Counted from the stretch's first letter, positions 18,438-28,788 are shown. The stretch is 64,000 nucleotides of DNA from Photobacterium sp. GJ3 (GCF_018199995.1 NZ_CP073578.1:1922001-1986000); one strand, 5' to 3'. A program made the numbers and translations. Notes: generated from the sequence alone by a model not told the origin.

Positions 18438-20234
18438 TCAGATCAAACCAATTTTTCGCAACCGCCGGTACAGCGTATTCCGGCTGATGCCTAAAGCTTT
18501 TGCGGTGCGGGAAATATTACCGCCCTGAGCCTCATACGTTGCCAGCATGGTCTCTGAAATGGCAGCCTCTAATTTTCCAGCTGTAGGATCTTCAGCCGGC
18601 AGCGATGCCGAAGAAAAGTGACATCGTTGGTGCTGTGGCACATGATTCAGCGTCAATTCCGATTCCCCTTCTGCCAGCGCGACGGCCACTTTCATCAGGT
18701 TATCCAGCTCACGAACATTGCCAGGCCATGCATAACATGTGAGTTGATGCGCCAGTTCGGGACAGATCGCCAGCAAAGGATCGCCGCTATGCTTTTGCAG
18801 CAGGGCCTGAATCAGCATGGGTTTATCCTGTCGGTCACGCAGCGCGGGAAGTGTCAGAACCAGTCCGTTGAGCCGGTAATACAAGTCTTCCCGGAAGCGT
18901 CCTTCTGCAACGGCCTGCGCCAAATCCTGATGTGTGGCCGCAATAATCCGGATATCGACCGGAACCGGTTGTGTGGCTCCAACGGGGACGACCTCTTTAT
19001 CCTGAAGGACATGCAGCAAACGGGTTTGAGCCGACAGAGGCATCTCCGCAATTTCATCCAGAAACAAAATCCCCTGATGTGCTTGTCTGATTTTGCCGGG
19101 CTGTCCCTGACGGCTGGCACCGGTAAACGCGCCCGGCATATAACCAAATAATTCGGATTCAATCAGGGTCTGCGACAAAGCCCCGCAGTTCACGGCAATC
19201 AGGGGAAATTTTCGTCGGGTGCTATTCTGGTGAAGCAGTTTCACGAACGCACCTTTCCCGACACCGGTTTCACCCAGCACCAGAACAGGGATATCTTTTT
19301 CAATCAGCTTACAGGCCTGCTGCCATGCCTGTTCAATCCGCGCATCTCCGAAATGGAGCGGGCAAGAGGGTGATAACGTTTGACGGGCTGACGATGTGCG
19401 GTGTGATGGCCGTTTTTCAGTATTGAGTCTGTGTTTCTGATAAATCAGTGGTGCGACATCTGACACCCCAGTTTCCCCCTCACCGATGAGTTCTTCCAAC
19501 TGCCGTCCCAACATCTGGTGTGCACCTAACAGCCGCTCTGCAGCTGAGTTATGTGCCAGAATCTGTCCCTGCTCATTCGCGATCAGAATTCCCTGCCAGC
19601 CAGAATTCAGAACCGTCGAATCGCAAGCCAGATCCACCCGAACCGAGGCATCCGGTAACTGACAGAGCAATGCATTTTCAACCCACTGAACCATCTGCTG
19701 AACCAGTAACCGGGTTTGTTCGGTATGCTCTTGCTGCTCACTCGTGATATCCAGAACACCAATCAAAGTCCCAGACGGGCTGAACAATGGGCTCGCTGAG
19801 CAACTGATAAACCTGTGCTTGCGTATAAAATGCTGCGCGCCCATCACGGTAATCAACTGCTGCTCAGTCAGCGCATTGCCGATCGCATTGGTTCCTTTCA
19901 ATGATTCCTGCCAGCACACGCCGGATTCGAGTGCGATACCGGTTAATCGGTTTTCAAATCTGGACTGCCCCCAGGCCTGAATGATCACGCCTTCGGCATC
20001 GCCGAGTAACAAACGGCTATTCGTGCCTGCAAAAACCTGATTAAACAAGGGCAATGCGATGGCCTCAACTGCCGCGATCATCGCGCTGGCCTGTGCTTGC
20101 CTTTCCTCTAATGCAATCCGATCTAACCGGATGTTTTCCGGCATTTGGCTTTCCCGTAAACCTGCACGCTGGCACCGGTGCCAGGAATCGGACAGCCAGT
20201 CTGAACTGGTCGCTGTAACAGAAGTTGGCATCAT
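18438..20234 (-). CDS. AcoR-type sigma-54-dependent activator
   Basis: An activator of 598 residues. An N-terminal GAF-type sensor region (after SDSWHRCQRAGL) is followed by a PAS-like segment (GWQGILIANEQGQILAHNSAAERLLG). The AAA+ domain has Walker A GETGVGKGAF (about residue 321), the sigma-54 contact loop GAFTGAS (about 366) and Walker B LFLDEIAEMP. A Fis-type helix-turn-helix ends it (SRTAKALGISRNTLYRRLRKIG). The start at 20234 (MMPTSV) is preferred because a symmetric site lies just upstream; an ATG at 20330 would make that site coding. It is divergent from the aldehyde dehydrogenase gene, which has a sigma-54 promoter, so it very likely activates that gene in response to an alcohol, aldehyde or acetoin-like signal. 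Confidence 0.88.
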   Translation of the reverse strand: MMPTSVTATSSDWLSDSWHRCQRAGLRESQMPENIRLDRIALEERQAQASAMIAAVEAIALPLFNQVFAGTNSRLLLGDAEGVIIQAWGQSRFENRLTGIALESGVCWQESLKGTNAIGNALTEQQLITVMGAQHFIRKHRFISCSASPLFSPSGTLIGVLDITSEQQEHTEQTRLLVQQMVQWVENALLCQLPDASVRVDLACDSTVLNSGWQGILIANEQGQILAHNSAAERLLGAHQMLGRQLEELIGEGETGVSDVAPLIYQKHRLNTEKRPSHRTSSARQTLSPSCPLHFGDARIEQAWQQACKLIEKDIPVLVLGETGVGKGAFVKLLHQNSTRRKFPLIAVNCGALSQTLIESELFGYMPGAFTGASRQGQPGKIRQAHQGILFLDEIAEMPLSAQTRLLHVLQDKEVVPVGATQPVPVDIRIIAATHQDLAQAVAEGRFREDLYYRLNGLVLTLPALRDRQDKPMLIQALLQKHSGDPLLAICPELAHQLTCYAWPGNVRELDNLMKVAVALAEGESELTLNHVPQHQRCHFSSASLPAEDPTAGKLEAAISETMLATYEAQGGNISRTAKALGISRNTLYRRLRKIGLI

Positions 20235-20238
20235 CAAG

Positions 20239-20262
20239 TGTTCCGTTTTAGAACAGTGTTCC
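20239..20262. promoter_or_regulatory. Probable activator binding site (UAS) for the AcoR-like protein
   Basis: Two overlapping dyads share the half-sites TGTTC and GAACA: TGTTC-N7-GAACA at 20239-20255 and GAACA-G-TGTTC at 20251-20261. The site lies about 140 bases upstream of the -24/-12 promoter of the aldehyde dehydrogenase gene, the usual distance for a sigma-54 enhancer site. It also sits directly before the regulator start, so it may serve self-control. Confidence 0.6.
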
Positions 20263-20396
20263 ACGTACCACTGAGCAGCAATGAAACACTGATCGCGGTG
20301 ATCAGTCTCAGTGCCGGCAGCAGCACTCATTCAATATTATTTGATTCATCATAGCGTTACATTTATTTAACAACAAGTCGACCCAGTTGGCCCGGG

Positions 20397-20413
20397 ACTT
20401 GCGATAATCCCCC
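20397..20413 (+). promoter_or_regulatory. Sigma-54 (-24/-12) promoter of the aldehyde dehydrogenase gene
   Basis: TTGGCCCGGGACTTGCG contains GG at 20399-20400 and GC at 20411-20412 separated by exactly 10 bases, close to the RpoN consensus TGGCACG-N4-TTGC. It is about 85 bases before the ATG and faces a divergent sigma-54 activator. Confidence 0.82.
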
Positions 20414-20498
20414 CGAATGAACAACATCACCCAGCAGCTTATCTGACTGAAAAGTGGTCAGTTCATCACAACCAGAATCGACAAAAAAGGAAATTGCT

Positions 20499-22018
20499 AT
20501 GATCTATGCGCAACCGGGAACGCCAGAGTCAATTGTGAATTTTAAGTCACATTACGATAACTTTATTGGCGGAAAGTGGGTGAAGCCTGTGTCCGGGCAA
20601 TACTTCGACAATGTGTCACCCGTCAACGGCAAAGCCTATTGTCAGGTGGCTCGTTCAAAAGCTGCGGATATCGAGCTGGCGCTGGATGCCGCACATGAAG
20701 TCCGGGCCAAATGGGCCAGCACTAGTGTGGCCGATCGTTCCAATATCCTGCTGAAAATTGCGGATCGGATTGAAGCCAACCTTGAAATGCTGGCCGTTGC
20801 TGAGTGCTGGGAGAACGGGAAACCCGTTCGGGAAACACTGGCTGCTGACCTGCCACTGGTGGTCGATCATTTCAGATACTTTGCCGGGTGTATCCGAGCG
20901 CAGGAAGGCACAGCGGCAGAGCTGGATGCTCATACCGCCAGCTATCATTTCCCTGAGCCGGTCGGCGTGGTGGGTCAGATCATTCCCTGGAACTTCCCGA
21001 TGCTGATGGCAGCCTGGAAACTCGCCCCTGCCATGGCCGCGGGCTGCTGCGTGGTGCTGAAGCCCGCAGAGCAAACACCCACTTCCATTCTGGTGCTCAT
21101 GGAAACCATCGGCGATTTAATTCCTGCTGGTGTGGTGAATATTGTAAATGGGTACGGCAGCGAAGCCGGTCAGGCACTGGCCACCAGCAAACGCATTGCC
21201 AAGCTGGCCTTCACGGGCTCAACGGATGTGGGTCACCACATTCTGAAATGCGCCGCGGATAACCTGATCCCTTCCACCGTTGAGCTGGGCGGCAAGTCAC
21301 CCAACGTCTACTTTGAGGACATCTTCGATCACGAAGATGCCTATCTGGATAAATGTGTCGAAGGCTTGCTGCTGGCCTTCTTCAATCAGGGCGAAGTCTG
21401 CACTTGTCCGAGCCGGGTGTTGGTCCAGGAATCTGTTTACGACAAATTTATTGCCAAAGTTGTCGAGCGAGCCAGTACCATCAAACAAGGCAATCCGCTG
21501 GATACCAGCACTCAGGTCGGTGCACAGGTATCTCAGGAGCAATTTGATAAGATTCTGAGCTATCTGGAAATCGGCCGCCAGGAAGGGGCTGAAGTCTTAC
21601 TGGGGGTGATGTAGCAGTGCAGTCCGGAGAGATTGCATCCGGCTATTACATCGCACCGACCCTGCTGAAAGGCAATAACAAGATGCGCGTCTTTCAGGAA
21701 GAAATCTTTGGTCCGGTCATTGCGGTCACCACCTTCAAGGATGAAGCCGAAGCGCTGGCAATTGCCAATGACACCGAATACGGCTTGGGCGCCGGGGTGT
21801 GGACACGGGACGCCAACCGCGCTTATCGCATGGGCCGGCAAATCGAAGCTGGCCGGATCTGGGTCAACTGCTACCACGCCTACCCCGCTCATGCAGCCTT
21901 TGGCGGCTATAAGAAATCCGGGATTGGCCGTGAAACCCACAAGATGATGCTGGATCACTATCAGAACACCAAAAACCTGCTGGTGAGCTACGATGTGAAT
22001 CCCCTGGGTTTCTTCTGA
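20499..22018 (+). pseudogene. aldB: Aldehyde dehydrogenase (AldB/ExaC type) with a one-base frameshift
   Basis: Read across one missing base, the gene encodes about 506 residues, the normal length of AldB/ExaC NAD(P)-linked aldehyde dehydrogenases. The first part has IPWNFPMLMAAWKLAPA, TVELGGKSPN (catalytic Glu) and FNQGEVCTCPSR (catalytic Cys). It then stops at 21612-21614 after EVLLGVM. The rest ([19 protein letters not shown] to the C-terminus) continues in another frame from about 21617. Adding one G to the five-G run at 21602-21606 gives [16 protein letters not shown], the expected sequence. The change is either a sequencing error in a homopolymer or a real mutation removing the last quarter of the enzyme. 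ATG at 20499 follows AAAAAGGAAATTG. Under sigma-54 control, it should oxidise acetaldehyde or similar aldehydes. Confidence 0.85.
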
Positions 22019-22036
22019 CTTATCGGTAATAGAGCA

Positions 22037-22062
22037 AACAGCCGGTCTGATGACCGGCTGTT
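22037..22062. terminator. Convergent terminator between aldB and kdsB
   Basis: AACAGCCGGTC, the loop TGAT, then GACCGGCTGTT. A perfect 11-bp stem lies between the stop codons of two convergent genes; it probably serves both directions. Confidence 0.8.
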
Positions 22063-22073
22063 GAATGTCGTAT

Positions 22074-22820
22074 TTACTGAATCAGCAAACGGACTTTTTC
22101 CAGATCTTCCGGGGTATCAACACCGGCTGGGGGAGGATCAATCGCGACATCGACATGGATTTTCTCACCATGCCAGAGCACACGCAGTTGTTCGAGCGAC
22201 TCGATCTTCTCGAGCGTGCTGGGCTCCCAATGGATGTAAGTGTTAATGAAACCCGCCCGGTAGGCATAAATCCCAATGTGACGCAGCAGGTTCTGATGAA
22301 TCTCCTGCGGGCGTTTTGCGAAGTTATCGCGATCCCACGGAATCGATGCACGGCTGAAATATAAGGCGTAGCCGTTTTTATCTGTCACCACTTTGACCGC
22401 ATTGGGGTTGAACACTTCATCCGCATGATCAATTTCAACCGCAAGCGTTGCCATGGGTGCATCACTCCGGGCCAGATTATCTGCAACCTGACGAATGATG
22501 CTTGGCGGAATCATGGGCTCATCGCCCTGCACATTCACAACGATTTCATCTGCGGCCAACTGGTATTGTTCAACCACTTCCGCCAGACGTTCCGTACCGG
22601 ATTCATGATCCGTGCGCGTCATGCACACTTCACCGCCGAACGCTTTCACAGCATCGGCAATACGTTGATCATCTGTTGCAACAATCACCTGAGAAGCGCC
22701 CGCTTTACAGGCCTGCTCGTATACCCATTGGATCATCGGTTTTCCGGCGATATCAGCCAGTGGTTTACCCGGTAGCCGGGAAGACTGATAACGCGCGGGA
22801 ATAATGACAGTAAATGCCAT
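22074..22820 (-). CDS. kdsB: CMP-Kdo synthetase (3-deoxy-manno-octulosonate cytidylyltransferase)
   Basis: A 248-residue protein identical in layout to KdsB: the nucleotide-binding start [19 protein letters not shown], then [24 protein letters not shown] and the C-terminal [11 protein letters not shown]. It activates Kdo with CTP for transfer to lipid A. It is the last gene of the msbA-lpxK-ycaR-kdsB run; its ATG overlaps the ycaR stop (TAATG). Confidence 0.96.
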   Translation of the reverse strand: MAFTVIIPARYQSSRLPGKPLADIAGKPMIQWVYEQACKAGASQVIVATDDQRIADAVKAFGGEVCMTRTDHESGTERLAEVVEQYQLAADEIVVNVQGDEPMIPPSIIRQVADNLARSDAPMATLAVEIDHADEVFNPNAVKVVTDKNGYALYFSRASIPWDRDNFAKRPQEIHQNLLRHIGIYAYRAGFINTYIHWEPSTLEKIESLEQLRVLWHGEKIHVDVAIDPPPAGVDTPEDLEKVRLLIQ

Positions 22821-22999
22821 TACATCACCTCTTCTGCGCTCAGGGTACGGGCTTCCGGCTCCAGCAGCACAGGAATACCGTCTTGGATCGGATACGCCAG
22901 GCGATCAAACTTACAGATCAGCTCATGGTTGTCTTTGTCAAAGTGCAGCTTCCCTTTACAAACCGGGCAGGCAATGATTTCAAGCAGACGATGATCCAT
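22820..22999 (-). CDS. ycaR: Trm112-family small zinc-ribbon protein YcaR
   Basis: A 59-residue protein ([18 protein letters not shown] start, then [20 protein letters not shown]). The CPVC pair and the later Cys fit the Trm112/YcaR zinc-ribbon-like fold, and the family is always tiny and found next to kdsB. Its first 20 bases overlap the end of lpxK and its stop overlaps kdsB, so all three are coupled. The role in E. coli is not settled. Confidence 0.93.
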   Translation of the reverse strand: MDHRLLEIIACPVCKGKLHFDKDNHELICKFDRLAYPIQDGIPVLLEPEARTLSAEEVM

Positions 23000-23993
23000 A
23001 TTCTTCCTTCACTTTTATGATTTGATTAATTAATGCAGTGGCCTGAGGCTCTGAGAGTTTGGCATCAACCGGCAGATACCACCAGTTGGGCTGCGCGAAT
23101 GACTGGCATTTCACTGCATCTTTTTCGGTCATGACCAAATGTTGGCCTTTCGCAGCCAGATCCGCCAGTTCACTGGCCTGAAAGGCCTGATGATCCGCAA
23201 ATGGCTGACAGTATACCGGCTGGACATTCAATTGATTCAGCGTGGCAAAAAATCGCGGCGGATGGCCAATGCCCGCCATGGCGACCACATCCTGTAAGCT
23301 ACTGGCATCCCGTCGTTCACCCGTTACCAGATTCACCATCTGACCCGGCGACAGTTGCATGGCGATTTCTCCGGGCTTGGCGTCACCGCCGTTGCAGATC
23401 AGAAAATCCACGGAGGCCAGACGCGCACAACTTTCACGCAACGGGCCAGACGGAATCATCTGTTCGTTCCCGAACCGGCGCTTGCCGTCAATCACGACGA
23501 TTTCCAGCGCTCTGTCGAGTGCGTAATGCTGCAGGCCATCATCAGTGATGATCACATCCACTTCAGACTCCAAAGCCTGCACGGCCTCCGCACGTTTCGG
23601 TGCAACCACCACAGGCGCACCTGTTCTTTTCGCGATCAGAACCGGCTCGTCACCTGCTTCTGCCGTCGTCGTTTCTGCCGTCAGCCGCAGTGGGTACTGT
23701 GCCGCCTTGCCGCCATAACCGCGGGAAACGACACCCACCCGGTAGCCTTTCGCCTGTAACTGCTCGACCAGCCAGATCACCACCGGCGTTTTACCATTCC
23801 CGCCAGCAGTAATATTCCCCACCACCACCACAGGCACAGCGGCACGGTAGGCTGGCTTTTTGCCGCTCAGAAAATCACGACGCCGGGCACGGCTGATCCA
23901 GCCATACACCTGACTCAAGGGCCAGAACACAGGCGCAAGCGCCCACCCGGCGGGGTGGCGCTCAAACCAGATTTTTTCGATCAGGTTCGCCAT
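22980..23993 (-). CDS. lpxK: Tetraacyldisaccharide 4'-kinase LpxK
   Basis: A 337-residue inner-membrane kinase that adds the 4'-phosphate to the lipid A precursor. The N-terminal membrane-associated helix ([20 protein letters not shown]) precedes the P-loop [12 protein letters not shown]. Other family marks are [25 protein letters not shown] and [19 protein letters not shown]. It starts 11 bases after the msbA stop, in the conserved msbA-lpxK pair. Confidence 0.95.
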   Translation of the reverse strand: MANLIEKIWFERHPAGWALAPVFWPLSQVYGWISRARRRDFLSGKKPAYRAAVPVVVVGNITAGGNGKTPVVIWLVEQLQAKGYRVGVVSRGYGGKAAQYPLRLTAETTTAEAGDEPVLIAKRTGAPVVVAPKRAEAVQALESEVDVIITDDGLQHYALDRALEIVVIDGKRRFGNEQMIPSGPLRESCARLASVDFLICNGGDAKPGEIAMQLSPGQMVNLVTGERRDASSLQDVVAMAGIGHPPRFFATLNQLNVQPVYCQPFADHQAFQASELADLAAKGQHLVMTEKDAVKCQSFAQPNWWYLPVDAKLSEPQATALINQIIKVKEEYGSSSA

Positions 23994-24004
23994 AAAGTGC
24001 CTGC

Positions 24005-25762
24005 TCAGTCACCAAACTGAATGCGGTGAAGCTGTGCGTAGGCGCCGTCTTTTTCCAGCAGCTTCGCATGCACACCACGTTCAATGATTTCACCTTCGTC
24101 CACCACCAGAATTTCATCGGCGTTCTCAATCGTCGACAGGCGGTGTGCGATCACCAGCACCGTTTTATCTTTCTGGAGTTCATCCAGCGCGGCCTGAATG
24201 GCCCGCTCAGATTCGGTATCCAGCGCCGAGGTTGCCTCGTCCAGAATCAGGATCGGTGCATCACGCAGCAATGCCCGGGCGATCGCAATCCGCTGACGCT
24301 GACCACCGGACAGGCTCACACCGTTTTCACCGATCACGGTGTCCAGCCCCTGCTCCATGCCATTAATGAAGTCCATCGCGTAAGCCAGCTCAGCGGCTTT
24401 TTCGATGTCTTCACGGCTGAAACGATCCCCACTGGCGTAAGCGATGTTGTTCGCGATGGTGTCATTAAACAAGTGAACGTTCTGAGACACAATCGCAACC
24501 TGATCACGCAGATTCGACAAGCGATAATCGTGAATATCCCGCGCATCAATAGCGATCAAACCGGAATCAATGTCGTAAAAACGGGTCAGCAGATTGGCAA
24601 TGGTACTTTTCCCGGAACCGGAGCGGCCAACCAGCGCCAGTGTCTTACCGGCAGGCAGTTCAAAACTGACATTGCGCAGCGCAGGCGTCTCTTTGGTCGG
24701 ATAGGTAAAGGTCACATCTTTGAATGCCACATCTCCTTTGACGCGAGTCGGCGCATGTGTCCCGTGATCTTTTTCAGTTTCCAGTTCCATCAGGCCAAAC
24801 AAAGTCTGGCAGGCGGCCATCCCGCGCTGGAACTGCGACGTCACATTGGTCAGGGCTTTCAGCGGACGCATCATGCCGAACATGGCACCAAAGATCAGGG
24901 CAAACGTCCCCGGCGTCAGCTCATTGCGAAGACTCTCGGTATTTGCCAGCACCAGCACAGCGACCAGCGCCATCGATGCAATCAGCTGAATCACCGGGTT
25001 CGCAATCGCCTGGGCAGACACCAGCTTCATGGTTTGCTGACGCATGCGGTTGCTGACTTTTTCAAAGCGTTGCTGTTCGACCTGCTGACCGCCGTAGCTC
25101 AGGACCACTTTGTGGCCTTTGAGCATCTGCTCTGCCGACGAGGTCACTGAGCCCATGGTGTCTTGCATGTTTTTAGAAATCTTACGGAAGCGTTTCGACA
25201 CGATCCGAATACTGATCGCGACAACAGGCGCAATCACGAGCAGGATTGCCGACAACTGCCAGCTGTTCCAGAACATCATGCCCATCAGCGCAATAATGGT
25301 CGCCCCTTCACGGACCAGACTGACCAGCGCGCTGCTGGTTGCCGAGGCAACCTGCTCGGTATCGTAAGTAATGCGTGACAGCAGTGAGCCCGCAGATTCT
25401 TTGTCGAAAAAGCTCACCGGCATTTTCATGAAGTGATTAAACACCTGACGACGCATGTTCATGACCACGTTCCCGGAAACCCAGGACAGGCAATACGTCG
25501 AGACAAACCCGCTGATCCCACGAACCAGCATCAGGCCCAGAAGATAAAACGGCATCACCGCCAGAAAGTTGGATTCGACACTGTCCAGCCCTCCGAAACT
25601 TTCATCCATCAGCGGCTTAATCATTGAAAGCATCAGTGCATCGCTGGTGGCATTCACAACCAGAGCGATAACAGCGGCAACCAGTCCTGCTTTGTATAAA
25701 CTGATAGATGGCCAGAGTCGTTTGAACGTATCCCAAGTGGATTGATCGTTTACTTGTGTCAT
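24005..25762 (-). CDS. msbA: Lipid A/lipid flippase MsbA
   Basis: A 585-residue homodimeric ABC exporter. The N-terminal half has six membrane helices ([17 protein letters not shown] onward). The C-terminal nucleotide-binding domain has Walker [10 protein letters not shown], the signature [16 protein letters not shown], and Walker [13 protein letters not shown]. It flips core-lipid A across the inner membrane. It heads the operon msbA-lpxK-ycaR-kdsB; the promoter should lie in the 115 bases between it and comEC. Confidence 0.96.
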   Translation of the reverse strand: MTQVNDQSTWDTFKRLWPSISLYKAGLVAAVIALVVNATSDALMLSMIKPLMDESFGGLDSVESNFLAVMPFYLLGLMLVRGISGFVSTYCLSWVSGNVVMNMRRQVFNHFMKMPVSFFDKESAGSLLSRITYDTEQVASATSSALVSLVREGATIIALMGMMFWNSWQLSAILLVIAPVVAISIRIVSKRFRKISKNMQDTMGSVTSSAEQMLKGHKVVLSYGGQQVEQQRFEKVSNRMRQQTMKLVSAQAIANPVIQLIASMALVAVLVLANTESLRNELTPGTFALIFGAMFGMMRPLKALTNVTSQFQRGMAACQTLFGLMELETEKDHGTHAPTRVKGDVAFKDVTFTYPTKETPALRNVSFELPAGKTLALVGRSGSGKSTIANLLTRFYDIDSGLIAIDARDIHDYRLSNLRDQVAIVSQNVHLFNDTIANNIAYASGDRFSREDIEKAAELAYAMDFINGMEQGLDTVIGENGVSLSGGQRQRIAIARALLRDAPILILDEATSALDTESERAIQAALDELQKDKTVLVIAHRLSTIENADEILVVDEGEIIERGVHAKLLEKDGAYAQLHRIQFGD

Positions 25763-25877
25763 GTAAAACCGATGGTTATCTGTGATTGGCGGCTATTCTA
25801 CTCGTTAACTTGAGATGCACCAAGTCGGTAACGGTCTCATGACAGCCTCTTGTGTTTGTTTTTTCAGCAATCTGAAC

Positions 25878-28202
25878 CTATCGGCAGCAATCAACAGATG
25901 AAGGTCTGAACAAAGTCTGGTACCAACCCCGCCGGATATCCTGCCGATACCGGACCACGTCAATCTGTCCCTGATGAATACGTAAGCGGATTTGTCCGTT
26001 TTCTGCGGTATCCAGCCAGTCGATTCCCCGCGAGAGATACCGCGCTTTCACCTGCGCGGATGGCAAAGGCCACGGGCTGTATCTGCCTGTTGAGACCAGC
26101 GCATAACGCATGTCCAGAGACTGCAACCAGGTCTGCGTCGAAGACGTCTGACTGCCATGATGCGGAACCAGTAAAATGTCTGCTTTGAGCCTGGGCTCCA
26201 GCTTTGCCAGTAAAAGCTCAGAAATGGCATCAATGTCACCGGTCAGCAAAACCGTTGTTACTGCGTCCGGGTTCAAAAGCCGATCGCTGACTTCGACAAC
26301 ACAGGAATGCGGATTTCCCGCCCGTGCCACCCGTTTTGGCGGCCAGAGCACCCGAAAGCTCAGATCCTGCCAGCGCCAAGCCTGACCGCGGACACAAGGC
26401 GCAAATCTGGCCCGGTGATCGCTGCTTCGCTGCCAGTCTGGATTCAGGCGTGTGATCGCATCCTGTGCCCCACCGGCGTGGTCGGCATCGGCATGACTGA
26501 GGATCAGACCATCCAAGCGAGTGATCCCCTGAGCCCTGAGCACGGGTTCTATGACGGATAACACCATGCTGCCGCCTGGCCAGCGAATGCCGGTATCATA
26601 TAACACAGCCCGTTCTTGTCGCTGAATCAGCACCGCCAGACCGTGCCCCACATCCAGCATATCAATGCGCCAGTCTTGCGGCGGTAGCACCTGCTGCTGA
26701 TACCATGCCCGAATGCCGAGCAACGCAATCAATAAACTCAGTTGCAGTCCCACAAACTGACGCCAGGGCAGAAACCACCCGATCATCACTGCAGCAACGG
26801 CAATCAACAACCCCGCAAACACAGTTTCTGATAACGGCCACCAGCCTCCTACAGCCAATTCCCCCAGCCACACAACCGGTGTGATTGAATGGTCCGCCCA
26901 TTGCCAGAACAGCCCGGAAAGGGAGGGAAAAGCCATCAGCGACACAGCAGCCAGCACCAAAGGCACAGTCACCAGGCTCACCCAAGGCACCGCCATCAGA
27001 TTCATCAGGGGCGACAGCGGTGAAATACCGCCGAACCAGATCCACTGAAACGGCAACATCAGTCCGAGTAAAATCAGTTGTAGCAGTGCATACACCCGCA
27101 GTGTTTCCCGCCAGACAACCGGAAGCGACTCCCGCATTCCCTTCCGCCGCCGAATCCCGCCGGTATTGGCAAGATAGAGCACCAGAACCGCCCCAAACGA
27201 TAACCACAACCCGGCCGAATATGAAGCCAGCGGATCCAGCAACAGACAAACTGCCAGCACGACCAGCCAGATCCGTAAGCCATCCCAGACGATGCCACAC
27301 CGGATCAGTAACAAACAAAACGCCGACATCAGCAAAGCTCTTTGTGTCGGTATGCTGAACCCGGCCAGCCAGGCATACCCGCAGGCGAGTCCGAGCGCGA
27401 GCCATAACGGGAGCCAGCCCAGCCAATTGCTCTCAGGCAACCCACCCCGTATCCGACCCCCAAGCCACCAGCCCATCGCAACCACAAGACCGATATGCAG
27501 CCCGGATATCGCCATCAGATGCGCTAAACCACTATCCCTCAGCATGACCCAGTCATCCTGACCCAATCCGTCGCGCTCTCCAAAACTCAGTGCGAGCAGA
27601 TAAGCCTGATGCGTCAAACCTTCTGTCAGACGCAATGCCCGTTCATAGAAGCGCTGTCTGAGAGAGACTGAATCCGGTGCGGACAATAACTCCCCGGACA
27701 AGACCGTTCCCGTCCCGTGAATCCCGGCGCCCAATGCATACCGCTCTGCATCAAATCCCGCAAGATTCACCCGGCCACTCGGACGCCGGACGCGCACCGT
27801 CAGTTGCCAGTCTTGCCCTTGCCTTAAAACAGGTCCTTCAGGCCAGTCGAGATGTAACTGCATGTTTTCTTTGCGCAGAAGATCGCGCTCCTTCACAGAC
27901 TTCACAAAGAAATGGAACCGGTTATCAAGAATATTGTGATTTATTAGGCTGCGAACCTCGCCAACTATGGTAATATTCTCGCGCTCCTGAGGCAGGCGGT
28001 TCACTGTCTGACCGTAGTCTGCAGCATGCCACCACGCCCAGAGCCCGCCTAACGCGAATACCAGCACAAAAACGATTCGCAAATAGAGAAATATCGCTCC
28101 ACCTATAATCATGGCTGTAATCAACCATATGTAGTCTGGCATGGATGGCCAGTAGTGAAGTGACAATATTCCGAGTATTAAACCGGCTGTCATCTGGTAC
28201 AT
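25878..28202 (-). CDS. comEC: DNA uptake channel ComEC/Rec2
   Basis: A membrane protein of about 774 residues. An N-terminal DUF4131/OB-like part is followed by the Competence domain with many helices (HLMAISGLHIGLVVAMGWWL is the family hallmark) and a C-terminal metallo-beta-lactamase-like domain (MLDVGHGLAVLIQ, LSHADADHAGGAQD, VPHHGSQTS). It forms the inner-membrane channel for single-stranded DNA in natural transformation, a known trait of Vibrionaceae. The start is uncertain: ATG at 28202 (MYQMTAG) is used; ATG at 28220 or 28253 are alternatives, the last overlapping the divergent DUF2062 gene. It lies upstream of msbA, as in E. coli. Confidence 0.92.
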   Translation of the reverse strand: MYQMTAGLILGILSLHYWPSMPDYIWLITAMIIGGAIFLYLRIVFVLVFALGGLWAWWHAADYGQTVNRLPQERENITIVGEVRSLINHNILDNRFHFFVKSVKERDLLRKENMQLHLDWPEGPVLRQGQDWQLTVRVRRPSGRVNLAGFDAERYALGAGIHGTGTVLSGELLSAPDSVSLRQRFYERALRLTEGLTHQAYLLALSFGERDGLGQDDWVMLRDSGLAHLMAISGLHIGLVVAMGWWLGGRIRGGLPESNWLGWLPLWLALGLACGYAWLAGFSIPTQRALLMSAFCLLLIRCGIVWDGLRIWLVVLAVCLLLDPLASYSAGLWLSFGAVLVLYLANTGGIRRRKGMRESLPVVWRETLRVYALLQLILLGLMLPFQWIWFGGISPLSPLMNLMAVPWVSLVTVPLVLAAVSLMAFPSLSGLFWQWADHSITPVVWLGELAVGGWWPLSETVFAGLLIAVAAVMIGWFLPWRQFVGLQLSLLIALLGIRAWYQQQVLPPQDWRIDMLDVGHGLAVLIQRQERAVLYDTGIRWPGGSMVLSVIEPVLRAQGITRLDGLILSHADADHAGGAQDAITRLNPDWQRSSDHRARFAPCVRGQAWRWQDLSFRVLWPPKRVARAGNPHSCVVEVSDRLLNPDAVTTVLLTGDIDAISELLLAKLEPRLKADILLVPHHGSQTSSTQTWLQSLDMRYALVSTGRYSPWPLPSAQVKARYLSRGIDWLDTAENGQIRLRIHQGQIDVVRYRQDIRRGWYQTLFRPSSVDCCR

Positions 28203-28246
28203 CGTGACAACCCGACGCATACAGCCATCAGATAATATGACAAACG

Positions 28247-28756
28247 ATGCCAAGACAACTGATTAAACGTTTCTTGCCCAGCCCGGAGAGGATTAAAAGC
28301 CAAAAGGCTTTGAAAGTATTCGGTACTGTGCTGCATAACCCTAACCTCTGGTGTCTGAACCGCCGCTCGGCTTCCGGCGCTTTTGCGGTTGGCCTCTTTA
28401 TGGCCTACGTGCCTTTACCAAGCCAGATGATCATGGCTGCTGGTCTGGCAATCCTGTTTGGTGTGAATCTTCCGCTGTCTGTTTCTCTTGTCTGGATCAC
28501 CAACCCCATCACGATGCCGGTGATGTTTTATGCCGCCTATAAAGTTGGTGCCTGGCTCATGAACGTGCCCTATCAACCCTTTCACTTTGAATTGTCCTGG
28601 GCATTTCTTCAGGAACAAATGGGCTACATTGGACCGCCATTCTTACTCGGCTGTCTGGTCTGTGCCACGCTCTGTTCACTGATTGGTTACTTCGGCATCC
28701 GGGGGTTCTGGCGCTATTCCGTCGTTCGCAGCTGGAACAAACGCCGTTTTCGCTAA
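28247..28756 (+). CDS. DUF2062 inner-membrane protein
   Basis: A 169-residue protein with the DUF2062 pattern: a basic N-terminus, RRSASGAFAVGLFMAYVPLPSQ, a second hydrophobic segment (WITNPITMPVMFYAAYKVG) and a third near the C-terminus (LLGCLVCATLCSLIGYFGI). The domain is found in small polytopic proteins of unknown role. It is divergent from comEC, the arrangement common in Vibrionaceae. Confidence 0.85.
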   Translation: MPRQLIKRFLPSPERIKSQKALKVFGTVLHNPNLWCLNRRSASGAFAVGLFMAYVPLPSQMIMAAGLAILFGVNLPLSVSLVWITNPITMPVMFYAAYKVGAWLMNVPYQPFHFELSWAFLQEQMGYIGPPFLLGCLVCATLCSLIGYFGIRGFWRYSVVRSWNKRRFR

Positions 28757-28767
28757 GTTATCACCTC

Positions 28768-28788
28768 GAGCCGGCATCTCCCCGGCTC
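28768..28788 (+). terminator. Hairpin after the DUF2062 gene
   Basis: GAGCCGG and CCGGCTC form a 7-bp stem with a 7-base loop, 12 bases past the stop. No T-run follows, so it is at best a weak terminator. The remaining about 240 bases up to the gntR gene show no coding signal. Confidence 0.45.

Noticed and set aside
24026-25150. A 374-codon frame on the plus strand
   Set aside because: It lies wholly opposite msbA, is rich in His and Gln as antisense frames are, and has no ribosome site or family resemblance.
26662-27426. A 254-codon frame on the minus strand
   Set aside because: It overlaps comEC in another frame on the same strand; the composition (Gly, Ala, Cys rich) is that of an out-of-frame read.
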